DNA from: Beta vulgaris subsp. vulgaris
Lineage: Eukaryota; Streptophyta; Magnoliopsida; Caryophyllales; Amaranthaceae
DNA length: 64,000 nucleotides
Assembly: GCF_026745355.1 (NCBI RefSeq)
Contig: NC_079209.1
Location: 29,064,865 to 29,128,864, forward strand
Reading direction: 5' to 3'
Positions 21,030 through 32,290 of this stretch are shown one piece after another (the stretch's first letter is position 1; each line of letters opens with the position of its first letter). The notes beneath the pieces were generated by a model. The model worked only from the letters and a program-made list of their open reading frames with translations. It was not told the DNA's origin and made no database searches. The position numbers and the translations under genes are program-made.

Positions 21030-24000
21030 AATCTCATCAAAAAATCAGATCTACAACAAATTGTTTAGACAATTCTTGTGTTTTCTTCCTATATTCCTGA
21101 GATACAGACGAAATACATTTAAATCCTTCAGTCATTTGACAAATGACTAACTGAGAATCTCCATATATTTTAGCTTTCTTAGCTCCCAGCTCTAGTAACA
21201 ACTCCAGTCCAATCAATAGAGCTTCATAATCAGCTCTATTATTAGTATTTGGACCCTGTAAAGTTATTGCTTCCTTAGTTGGTACCCCTTAGGAGACAGA
21301 ATATATAATCCAACTTCTGTTGTTTCTCTGGCATTAGAATCATCAAAGTATAAGGTCCATGGGATGACATCTTCATCAATGATCCCAGACTCACAAGGAT
21401 GAGTAGCTAAGAAATCAGCTAGAGCTTGACCTTTTACTGCTTTTTGAGGCATGTAAATCAAGTCAAATTGCAATAGATGTCCATTTACTTAATCTCCCTT
21501 TTATGAATGGCTGAGATATAATATACTTGATGACATCCCGTTGGAGATACTACTTTTATTGTGAAGGCCATGAAATAATGTATAGGCTTAACAGAGGCGT
21601 CATATAAGCATAAACACCACTTTTCTGCCATGGTATACCTTCGGTCAGTATCATGCAAGATTCCACTTAGATAGAATATAGATTGCTCATGTCCCTTCTT
21701 ATTTTCTTGAGTAAGGAGACTGCCAATAGAGTCTTCACAGGCTGATAAATATAACCTTAATGGTTTTCCATTTTGCCTTAGAGAAATCAAGACTGGAGGA
21801 CTTGCTAAATCTTGCTTGATTTGGTCAAAAGCCTCTCCGATTCATGTTTTAGTCTTAACAAGGGCGAAAACTTTTTAGTTTTCCCAGCCAAGTTAGCCAT
21901 GAATCTCCTGACATAATTGACATGTCCAAGGAATCTTTGTTGTTCCTTTTTATTAGAAGGTGGTTTGGTTGCCGATACCGCCCTAGCCTTTTGATTAATT
22001 TCCATGCCATTTTTATGGATGAGAAATCCAAGGAAATTACTAGCTTTGACCCTAAACGCACATTTTAATGGATTCATTTTTCAATGATATTCTCGCATTC
22101 TTATAAATGACTTAATCAAGTGTTCTTTATACCTAGAAAAGTCATTAGATTTAACAAGTATATCATCTACATAAACCTCCATTATTTTACCAATCATATC
22201 TTTGAAAATTGCGTCCATGGCTCTTTGGTATGTAGCACCAGCATTCTTTAATGGCATGGCTACGTACTCAAATAAGCCTAATGATTTTGGACATCTGAAA
22301 GCTATTTTATTACAGTCTTCCTGCGCAATTCTTATTGGTGATAACCTGCATATCCATCCATGCAAGATATATATTCATATCTTGATGTTGCATCTATTAG
22401 GAGATCAGCTACAGGTATGGGATATTGATCTTTAGGTGTTGCTTTATTTAAATCCCTAAAGTCAATGCAGATTCTTACTTTTGCCATTTTTCTTAACCAC
22501 TGGGACTATGTTATATATCCAGTCGGCATATTGGCAAGGCCTTATGAACTTTGCCTTGAGGAGTTTGTTTATTTCCTCTTGTATAGGTGTTGTCAATTCT
22601 GGCGCTAGTCTTCTGGGACTTTGGGCCACAGGCTTATATCCTTCTTTGATTGGCAATTTATGTTCTATTATTGACCTATCAATACCAGGCATTTCATGGT
22701 GCTCCCAAGCAAAACAATCCTTAAATTCTTTTAGAATTTTAATTAAATCATGTTTCTCTTGATCGGTGAGAAGCTTACTTATATAAGTGAAACGTGGATT
22801 TTCATCATCTCCTAGATTCACCTCTTCTAGTGGATCATGAACCTCTTGCTTAATATCCTCACTTTTAGCCCATACTTTTTCCTCTTCCTCTTCTAGAAGT
22901 TTAGAATCATATAGGGTGGAACAACATGTGCTAGAATTTTCGAGGAAATCCTCTTGGTACCTTTTAGAAACTAAATCTTCATAACTTGATCAACGGTAGG
23001 GATAAACCCATTACAATATTCTTCATTGTTTACTGACATGATAAACTATTTAGAAAAATGTAATCTAACCCTATCAACTAGAGATATTGATCATAAGTCG
23101 ACGCCCGTTGAATGAATTCATATTTTGATTGAACTTGTTCAACTTCTGGGACATCTTCGATTTCTTCAATGAGGATTGCACTTTAGTCTTCTATCTCTTG
23201 GTGAGTTTGTGACTCAGGTTGTAGAGCAACCTCAATTCTGATGTTAGAAACTGGCTTTAGAGAGTCCCTGATGAAAACAGAATTAGAAGATGAAATTAGA
23301 CAAGCTTCCTCATCTGCTTGTACCATTTCAAATGTTTCACCATTCCATAGTATTAAAACATGGTGGAGTGATGATGGAATAGCATGGTTATGATGTAACC
23401 AGTGTCTTCCTAATATGGCATTAAATCAGTACCATTTTCCACTATGAAGAAACCAGTAAAAGTGGTTTTAGAACCTACTTTGATCTTTAAAATAGCCATT
23501 CCTTCTACTTTTTCGGATAATCCAAAAAAACCACTTATATTAATTTGAATGTTCTGAAAATCTTTTCTAGTTTTCCCTAACCTTTTAAAAATAGACAGTG
23601 GCATTATATTGACAGTGGCTCCAGTGTCTACCAATACTTTGCCTAAATGTTTTCCTTCGAAGTCCATACTCAAGAATAAAGCCTTAGTATGTCTATTATC
23701 AACACCCTCTGATTTAAAGATCTTATCTATGATTAATCTCGCCAAATAAGTACTTAAATATGTTTTACTAGGCGCTTTCTTTTGTGGGGGATTCAAATAA
23801 GAAAATAAGCTTCGAGAAGATGTAATTAATTTACCTGCTTTCTCCTCCTTATCAACTTCATCGGCCTATGATGTAGTAGTTGGCATTGTGGATTGGTTCT
23901 CTATTATCTTAAACTCAGTTGGTAAAATGACTATGTTGCACTGCATATCTTGACCTTCCTGACATCCTATTTGAGATTCGGTTGACATGGGTCTCCATCT

Positions 24001-26690
24001 AATAACAAATCGCTATCTGATACCAACAAATCTAGATCTTCAGATCCAAATTCTGAGCCATATTCTTCATTTGCATCATTTCCTTCAGCTTCTTTCATAA
24101 AAGAATCCTTTTCATGCTGTTGTTGGGCGTTTATCTCCAAAGATGAAGGATCGGATAGATCCCCTTGTAAAGGTAATAGCTTAGTGATTCCACTTGAAGA
24201 GCCTCTTCATCAATCCTTACATTTGCAATAAGAGACTCCTGCACGTTTCGAGTGCTGATTTGAGCTCTTACTTCAATAGCGCTACGGCTCAACTCCTTCA
24301 TCTTAGATGACTTACTTTGTCGTAAATTTCGATCATCTTCTGGAGATGCTTTCATTATCATTGACTTAAGTCTTGTACCCCCTGGATTCCCCTTGGATTT
24401 ATCGTTCCTTTTGAGAATCTTAGGAGCAGGGATTTGACTTACATCTGCCTCTTTTTCTTTTGAGAAAAAGTGAGATTTGTATCCATTAGTTTTTCTTGGC
24501 CCTTGACTCCTAGACCTTTTCTGAAATGGTCTTTGATACGCAGGAACATAGGTAGGGTCATTTGGTATGACATGTGTCCTAATCATTTCAAATGTTAGTA
24601 TATCTGAACATGATGAACACATACATGGCCTTAGAGCCTTCAATCCTTCTATTGCTCTAGTTTTCAGCAGCTTCTTTGTAAGTTTTAGCCTTCTCTTCAG
24701 GTATTGCCAAACTTGGATTTGCCTTAGCGTTAGTATTACTCTTAGCTTTGACTAGATTCATACTATATGCATCCAGATCCATAGCCTGACGTTCTATTTC
24801 TAAGACAATCACTCTTTCGAGAGTCAATTGCCTAGTAAGAAAACCTCTGAAGACTTGGCATTAATCAGTAGTATGGGACCTATTCATATGTCATCTACAC
24901 ATATCTTCTAGTCCCTCTTCGTTAGCTATTTTTGGCATAATCAGGACTCCTTCGTCTAGCAATCTGCTCAAAAGCTGATTACCAATTTCTGTAGCCAGAG
25001 ATGCCTGTAACATAACAATAAAATCATTGTTAATTGTTACCATATTACAAGACAAGTGAAATGGTTCATCCACTTCAATCACATTAGCCACATTAGCATT
25101 TTCATCATCAGGGAACATGATGTTTTTTTTATCAATCTCATCCTGAATTTTATTTCTAAAAACAATGCACTCAAAAGTATCGTGGGTAATTGCATCATGC
25201 CATTTACAATATTTTTTCCCTTGAACTTCATCGGCTGTTTTTAAACTTATGCCTCCCTACCAGTTTGATTTTCTTATTAGATAATAATCAGTCAAAGATG
25301 ACCCTAGACTTCTTAGCATCAAAAGTATACGTTCTCTTTTGCCCAGATTTTAAATCTTTTAGTGCTAAGAATGCTTTTTTCTCAAGAGGAGAGCATTTAT
25401 AAGGTTCTCCTTGGATAATCTCAGCCACATCTACTTCAGGCGATGTTTCAAAGAGAAAGGGTTGCTCATTTTGAGCGTAGAAATTCTGGTGCCTTGATGC
25501 ACTTTCAGCTTGTAGGTTTCTTCATACCTTACGGCTAATTCTGCTAATTCAACAAAATCACCGAAAGCATGACCGTCAAACCTTTTTCAAAACTGAATCA
25601 ACATTCCTCCCTGAGCCATTTGTACAAATTCGCTTTCAGGAATACTAACATGGCACCTAATCTTAACCATTTTTAATCTAGCTAGATAGTCTTCTATAAA
25701 CTCTCCTAGCTTCTCTTGGGTTCTAGCTAAGTCACTTAAAGTCACTTCTGGTTCTATACGTGCAAAGTGATTAGTAAATTGCACTTGCATATCCTGCCAT
25801 GAGTGAATTGAATTGGGAGGTAAATTTGTATACCATCAAAAAGCAGTTTAAGTAAGGGACATATAGAACATTCTGAGTTTTAAAAATTCATTATCAGTTG
25901 CTTCTCTACATTGACAATTAAACCTAACGAGATGTTCTCCGGCCGATACTCTATCATTTCCTAAAAACAAGGCAAAGTCAGGTATTCTAAATGTCCTGGG
26001 AAATGGATTGGTTTCATCAATCCACTTAGGGTAAGGCTTTTGACCTATTTGGCTATGAACTTTCCTAGAATTATCCCCCACTAGTCTCTGGACTATGGCC
26101 TCAACTTGTGTCGCTAAAGGCTCTTGATTTCTTCCCGGATGTCCCGTATTTCCATTGCCCATACTTCCCATTTGATCATACATAGGGGATGGACTAGGAT
26201 TGAAAGGTTGGTTCTGATAACCTCCCATTGGGATATCCTAGAGATGTACATAGTTAGGATTATTCTGTCCTTGTGTCGTTTGTGGCTGAAAGGCGTACCC
26301 ATTATTAGGCATACCCTGTGGGTAACTTCCATTTGTATGAACAAATGGTGCCTGATTATGGCCATAACTTAGAATAGCCCCATAATGAGACGCCCCAAGA
26401 TTATGTGGTTGATATGCCATAAAGTTAGAAGAAGGAGGATTCCCAGCCATAGTTGGTTGTTGCATAGGTACAAATGCATTAGGTGAACTATTGTTATTTG
26501 TAACAAAAGTATCGTGGCTTTGTCCTCTATGTGATGGTCCAGGTTGGTGTGTGTTATCTCCAAACTGTCCACCAGCCATGGGAAAAGAAGGTTGATGACC
26601 TTGTGACGCCTGGTGCCAGCCTGGCTCCACGCCCACTGCCATTTCGTCACTTCTCCTAAAATTACCATGACTATTCTCTCCAAGGTTCAA
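21030..26690 (-). pseudogene. Ty3/gypsy (Tat-type) gag-pol, truncated and broken
   Basis: A minus-strand polyprotein relic in the order gag, protease, RT, RNase H, second RNase H. Gag: 26690-25587, with a Gln/Asn/Gly/Pro-rich N-terminus and the capsid-like FIEDYLARLKM region. Post-gag region: 25118-24131. Protease: 23796-23410, active site VDTGATVNIM. RT: 22821-22081, with RRLAPE and the catalytic YVDD at about 22165. RNase H: 21790-21485. Second RNase H: 21473 to about 21050, with LYFDDS, NNRADYEALL and IYGDSQLV. The extra RNase H domain is diagnostic of the Tat/Ogre branch. Many stops and frame changes are present. No LTR, PBS or integrase is seen, so both ends are lost. Confidence 0.9.
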
Positions 26691-26699
26691 AGGATTGTG

Positions 26700-26996
26700 G
26701 AAAAAAAATCAAGTGCTCTAGTTTAAAAAGGCTACAAGTGCTCCGTATTTCACCCGTAGTAGACCTCATACGAGCACTTGAGCATTTTTCAAGTGCTTTG
26801 GTTAAAAATAGGAGCACTTAATTTTACAAGTGCTCCGGTTGCATTAACAACTGGAGCACTTGATGATTTTTATATGCTTAGAATTTCAAGTGCTCCGGTT
26901 GATAGTAGACAATCGAAGCACTTGTGCATCATGTGCTCTGATTGTTTATAATCAACCGAAGCACTTGTTATATTTTTTGTAAAAAAAAAAAAAATC
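26700..26996. repeat. Subterminal repeat array of a third transposon
   Basis: At least nine copies of CAAGTGCTCCGGTT or its inverse alternate, with AACCGGAGCACTTG-type pairs forming hairpins. This is the CACTA-type subterminal style. The array continues, after removal of the LINE, into DNA carrying the Ulp1-like gene, so it is probably the end of that element. A clean CACTA terminus is missing at 26699, where gypsy sequence abuts. Confidence 0.75.
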
Positions 26997-27011
26997 AGCG
27001 CTAGTTATATT
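26997..27011. repeat. Target-site duplication of the LINE, left copy
   Basis: AGCGCTAGTTATATT, identical to 31806-31820. Confidence 0.93.
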
Positions 27012-27107
27012 TTTTTTTGGCAAATAAAGGTGTATATATATACCAAAAAAACATGTGCAACAAAAGCAATGCACATGAAGCAGACAAACACAATTACACA
27101 AGGAGAA

Positions 27108-30100
27108 TTACAGCATCAGTTGACTCCTTTCCACAGCATTACATTTTGCAGCTACTGCAAATAAAATTTCTCTAAGGATTACATTCTCATCCTTACTCTC
27201 TCCAGTGAAAGTTCTTTTGTTTCTCTGCTTCCATATTGCATACACAAATTCAGTGTAAAGCATAACAATGAGCTTCCCTTTTTTCTTTCTTGCCTGACCA
27301 CAAACACTAGAGATAACCTCCTGATGGGACCCTCCAGAGTTAGGAAATCTCATAATGCAACAAATTTTACTCCAAACCCCAGCTGCATAACAGCAAGAAA
27401 AGAACAGGTGTTGTATTGATTCCTCATCAGTCCTGCACAGCCTACAACTGAGATCACAATGCACACCCCATCTGCTAATTCTATCCACTGTAGGCAACCT
27501 TTCATGCAACATCATCCATAAGATAAACTTACTCTTAGGTGTTGCATAATTATTGCATGCCTTTTCCACCTTACTCTCTCAACATTCTCACTGATCTTCT
27601 TATAAGCTTTTTTCATGGAAAATTTATCACCAATACATATCTCATCCCAGCCTCCAATATTACTCAGATTGTCTCTAGCCTTGACTATCTTCCTCAAGAT
27701 CCATGTAGTCTGGTTACTGATGTTAACAGTAAGTATATCCTGCCTTTTGATGTAGTAGGAGTGAATCCATCTTACCCACAACTTATCCCTTTTGAACTCA
27801 ATAGCCCATAACAACTTCAGCATTGCTGCTCTATTCCAGTACTTCATGTTAATCACATTCCAACCACTCCTGCTTTTTGGCATTTGAATTGTAGCCCAAG
27901 CCACTGGAGCCTTCCTAGTTTCCTCAGATTTCCCTGTCCAAAGAAACTTCCTGCATACCTTCTCCACTGCTTGAATAACTTTCTTTGACAAGGGAAAGAT
28001 ATGAGCCCAGTAGTTTTGCATGCTACTGAGTATGCTTTTAATCAACTGGAGTCTCCCTGCATATGACAACAATTTGGCCATCCAAGTTTGAGCTCTATTT
28101 GTAATCATCTCCACTAGAGGCTTACATTGAGCATAGGTCAATTTCTTGGATGTAAGAGGGACACCAAGATATCTAAATGGGAGCTCCCATAATTGCATAT
28201 GAACATTGTCTGCAAGCTCTCTAGCAGTCTCATCATCTACCCCACAAAAGTATATATTACTCTTTTCATGACTTGCAGCTAACCCTGAGGCATGAGAAAA
28301 TTTTTGGAAAGCAGCATTCATGCGATCAAGGGAACTCTTGTCAGCTCTACAGAACATTAGTAAATCATCTGCAAACATCAGATGTGTAATGTTCAATCTC
28401 TCACACTTAGGATGAAAGTTGAAATCAGGGCTACCCTTCAATTCCTCCAAACACCTACTCAAATACTCCATACTCAAAGCAAAAAGAAAAGGAGACATTG
28501 GGTCTCCTTGTCTTAGCCCTTTCCTTGCTTGAAATGGTTGTGTAGGAGTACCATTTACCAGCACACTATAAGACACTGTAGAGACACATTCCATAATCCA
28601 GCCCACAAACCTGCTAGGAAAACCAAATTCATGCAACAAAGTTTCAAGAAATGACCATTCTACTGAATCATAAGCCTTTCTGATGTCCACCTTCATAATG
28701 CACCTAGGGGACATGTGTTTCCTAGTATAACCTCTTATGAGCTCTGAAGCAAGAAGGATATTATCAGCTATGTGCCTACCAGGAATAAACCCTGATTGAG
28801 CCTCATTAACCACCTCACCAATTACCCCCTTCATCCTGTTGGTCAGCACTTTAGATATAATTTTGTAAGTCACTGTGCAGCAAGCTATAGGCCTGAATTC
28901 TTTTACTCTTGTTGCATGCTGGACCTTGGGTAATAAAGTAACAACTGTACAGTTTACTGGTCTATGCATTCTACTGTTGTTAAAGAATTCCTGGATACCT
29001 GCATACATCTCCTGTTTAATGCTTCCCCAACTTTTCTTGAAGAAATAGGCATTAAATCCATCCAATCCAGGCGCCTTATCATTACCAATACCAGCCAAAG
29101 CCTCATCAATTTAAGTACTGGTAACCTCTCTAATTAAGGAATCTTTTGCTTGGGTAGATAAGCAATTACCCCCCCTAACAGTATTCAAATCCACCCCCAT
29201 CAAGGTAGATGCTCTTGTCCCAAGCAACTTCTTATAAAAATCTAATATTTCCCTCTTTACTTCATCAGCTTCCTGAATTACTCTCCCATCTTCAGTAGTT
29301 AACATATCAATTCTATTAATTGCATGTCTAGCTTTAACAGCAGTAAAGAACAGCTTAGAGTTTGTATCTCCCTGCTGAAGCCAGTTAATTCTGGATTTTT
29401 GCTGAAGGATACTCTCTTCAATGTGAGACCAATGTCTCAAATCATTCATTATACCCTTTGCTTCTGTCTGCACTATATCATTATGATCAAAATCACCCTG
29501 ACTCTGCATTTCCTGGAGTTGGTGCCTTAAATCCTTCACTTTCATGAGCCAGCCCAATCTTCTGAGTCTTCATTTGCTTCAACTCTCTCTTGACAGCTTT
29601 GAGCTTCAACCATACTGCCTGAAGCTTGAATCTCCCATTTACAGAACTCCAAGCTTTCTCCACAGTCTCTAAGAACTCATCTTGCTCAGCCATTACATTC
29701 ATGAACTTAAAAGGCTTCCCCCCTTGTGGCCTCCCTGTCATCAAGTTGAATAACAGAGGAGAATGGTCTGAGATACCAGGGGGTAAGTATTGCACACTTA
29801 CCTCAGCATACATTCCTAGCCAGACTAGGTTCACATAGGCTTTGTCAATTCTGCTCAGTACTCTATCACTTCCAATGCTGCTATTAGACCAAGAGTAATA
29901 TGACCCTGTGCTCCTACTCTCAATCAAATTTGATTGTAATAAGAATTGCTGAAAATCTTCAGTCTCTGCATCAGTAATTAGGGTCCCATGTAGCCTATCA
30001 TTTGAGTGGCATACAGCATTGAAATCACCAATTATAATCATGGGATCCTGTTGTTGAACACATTGTAGCAACCCACTCCATAAACTTTTCCTATCAGCTA

Positions 30101-30434
30101 TTGTGTGAAGGCCATACACAGCAACCATTTTTATCTTATGAGATTGATCTTGAATATCACATACCATCAATTGTTCCTGGGTATGTGTAAGTGTGACATT
30201 AACCCAAGCTGGCCTCCAACCTATCCATATTCTCCCTCTTGCTGAGTGAGAATAATTATTCAACCACTTCCAGTCTTTACCTAACTTCCCTTGAACCTTG
30301 TTTGCATTCTGTTCCCTCACCCTAGTCTCCAGTAAAGCACACACAGCTACTTTGTGACTATACAGAAAATTCTTGATTTCTTTTATTTTAAAGGGATCAT
30401 TCATCCCCCTAACATTCCATGTGACACATAACAT
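27108..30434 (-). pseudogene. LINE ORF2: endonuclease, RT and zinc-binding domain
   Basis: This enzyme nicks the target and copies the RNA into it. The APE-type endonuclease (30434-29493) shows TWNVRGMN, LLETRV, GDFNAV, SRIDKAYVN and SDHSPL. A linker spans 29557-29111. RT (29098-27512) shows FRPIACC, AQSGFIPGRHIADNI, MKVDIRKAYDSVEW, GLRQGDPMSPFLF and the catalytic FADD near 28365. The C-terminal zf-RVT domain (27569-27108) has the Cys/His pattern CRLCRTDEESIQHLFFSC. Breaks: frame changes near 29545 and 27565, and a TAA near 29108 (ST*IDEAL context). ORF2 starts within the TAATG overlap with ORF1. Confidence 0.93.
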
Positions 30435-31721
30435 TAAGACAAATAAGGGTTTGGTCCCTTAGCACCCCCAGCACCAGCAGCTGAGCTTCCTCCTCCAGAT
30501 AGTTCATACATTACTGCTGAATTAGCTGTTTGAAAAGTCCCTTGCTTCCCTTTATCCTTTGTTTTCCTTGTTACCAGCTTCCATGCCCCTTCATCATCCA
30601 ATTCCTGTCTCTGAGTAGAAGATACTGGCGTAACCACTGGGGTTACATTAGCAGGTTGATTTGGATTACTAGAAATTGTTTGAGGATTTCCAGTAACCCT
30701 ATCATCCCCAATATCAGCCTCTAAAACTGGATTGGATGACGAAATATCCTTAGCTTGTCCTACTGGTACCCATTTTTGGGTGATTCTTCCTTTAGTAGCC
30801 TTCTTTTTCTCCTCACAAACATGACCTATCTTCTGACACTTAGCACAAAATGGTGGTAGCCAAGCATACCCAACCTTTTGTTTGAACACCCTCCCATTAG
30901 GGTCTTCCACCTTTATTTCCTCTTGGATCTTCCCTGTTACATCCATTTCAATCAAGATTCTTGCAAATGAGATCCTTAATTGTTTCGTGGTACATTCATC
31001 TGCATATATTGGCACACCAATAGTGCTTCCAATCCTACTCAAGGAATCAGTAAACCAGCAGTTCAGTGGAAGATTAGGAAAGGTAACCCATATTGGAATA
31101 ACTTTCAAAATCTCCTGGTTAAAGCTAAATCTAGATGTCCACTGTTTCACAATCATAGCCTTGCCAAAAAAATAAATGAGGCCCTGAATATAGTACTGCA
31201 TCTCTATCCTCAGCTGTATCCATTTTCACCACAAAGTATCCCTCATCATGCTTGAATATTTTAGGTTCAGTTTTTGGTGCCCATTGAGATTTACAGTAGT
31301 TAGTTATAGCCATTAGACTAGGGTTTTGTCCAATAACATACACTATTAGCGCATTCTGCCACTCTTCTGTAGCTCTATCAACCTCCTTCTTATCAAGCTT
31401 AGCTACATTTTCGCCATTGACAACTACCGGAGTGACATAGGATAGACCCATACCTTTTTCAGAGATTTTACTCTGTGTCATGCTCTTCCAGAAGTTGTGA
31501 TTCTTTTCAGCTAGCTCAACCACTTCTTCCGGTACCGGCGTTGCTAGAATCTCCTCTTGAACCACCATACTCCTCGCTGGCGTTACCTTAGTTACTGTTC
31601 CATTGCTTTCTACAAAATCCGCGCCCACTACCTGCTTGCTATTTGGTCCAGATGATTTGTGTGAGTTTCCGGTCTCCGATGACCCTTCACCGGCCCCGGA
31701 GCTCTTCTTTTTCCTCCCCAT
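30434..31721 (-). pseudogene. LINE ORF1: DUF4283/zinc-knuckle RNA-binding protein
   Basis: The nucleic-acid chaperone-like partner of ORF2. The N-terminus is basic (MGRKKKSSG), followed by a DUF4283-type domain that crosses a frameshift in a run of seven A/T bases near 31165-31172 (LFFWQG in one frame, YFFGKAMIV in the other). It then has a knuckle-like CAKCQKIGHVCEE (about 30835-30800) and a Ser/Gly-rich C-terminus ending NPYLS. Apart from the one homopolymer shift the frame is open. The stop codon TAA shares its last A with the ORF2 start ATG. Confidence 0.88.
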
Positions 31722-31805
31722 CCTACACTCGGCTCACAATAGCACTCACCTTATCGTGCACCTAGAGAGCATTTAGGAGAAAAAAGTTTTTTGATTCATT
31801 ATTAT

Positions 31806-31820
31806 AGCGCTAGTTATATT
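31806..31820. repeat. Target-site duplication of the LINE, right copy
   Basis: Identical to 26997-27011. Joining the two sides restores the pre-insertion sequence of the host transposon. Confidence 0.93.
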
Positions 31821-32108
31821 ATTAGCTTCCTAGAGTATATATTACAATAGAGCGCTAGCTGCAACATTTACAAAACAAATTTACGTAGCCTGCAGCCTCA
31901 TTTTCACCACCATACTTAACCTCCTCTTGCCCCTCTTATATCACCATAATATGTACAATGATACAAAAAAGTGCACATGAAATTTAAAATCCAACAAATA
32001 AACATTCAAATTAAGATACGTACTATTATTATATAAAGTGTAGAATTAAGTTACAAAACATTACCGTAGATTTAGAGTACGCGTTTACAACGTATTTAGA
32101 AATTAAAT

Positions 32109-32225
32109 TCATAGACAACAATCGGTAACGAAGGAAGCAAACTTGTCTCCAACTTCATTGATTTCCTTAACAGTAAATGACTCCTCCCTTGGTGTGTTAT
32201 AAACCTAATAAGATCAAATAAAGAC

Positions 32226-32290
<65 letters not shown>

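Larger units (their letters stand above)
27012..31805 (-). mobile_element. Near-complete L1-type LINE
   Basis: A 4.8-kb non-LTR retrotransposon bounded by a perfect 15-bp target duplication. Read on the minus strand it has a short 5' UTR, ORF1 (31721-30434), ORF2 (30434-27108), a 3' UTR and a short A-tail (T run at 27012-27018). The breaks are few: about three frameshifts and one stop in ORF2 and one frameshift in ORF1. That and the intact duplication indicate a fairly young insertion into the Ulp1-bearing transposon. Confidence 0.95.
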
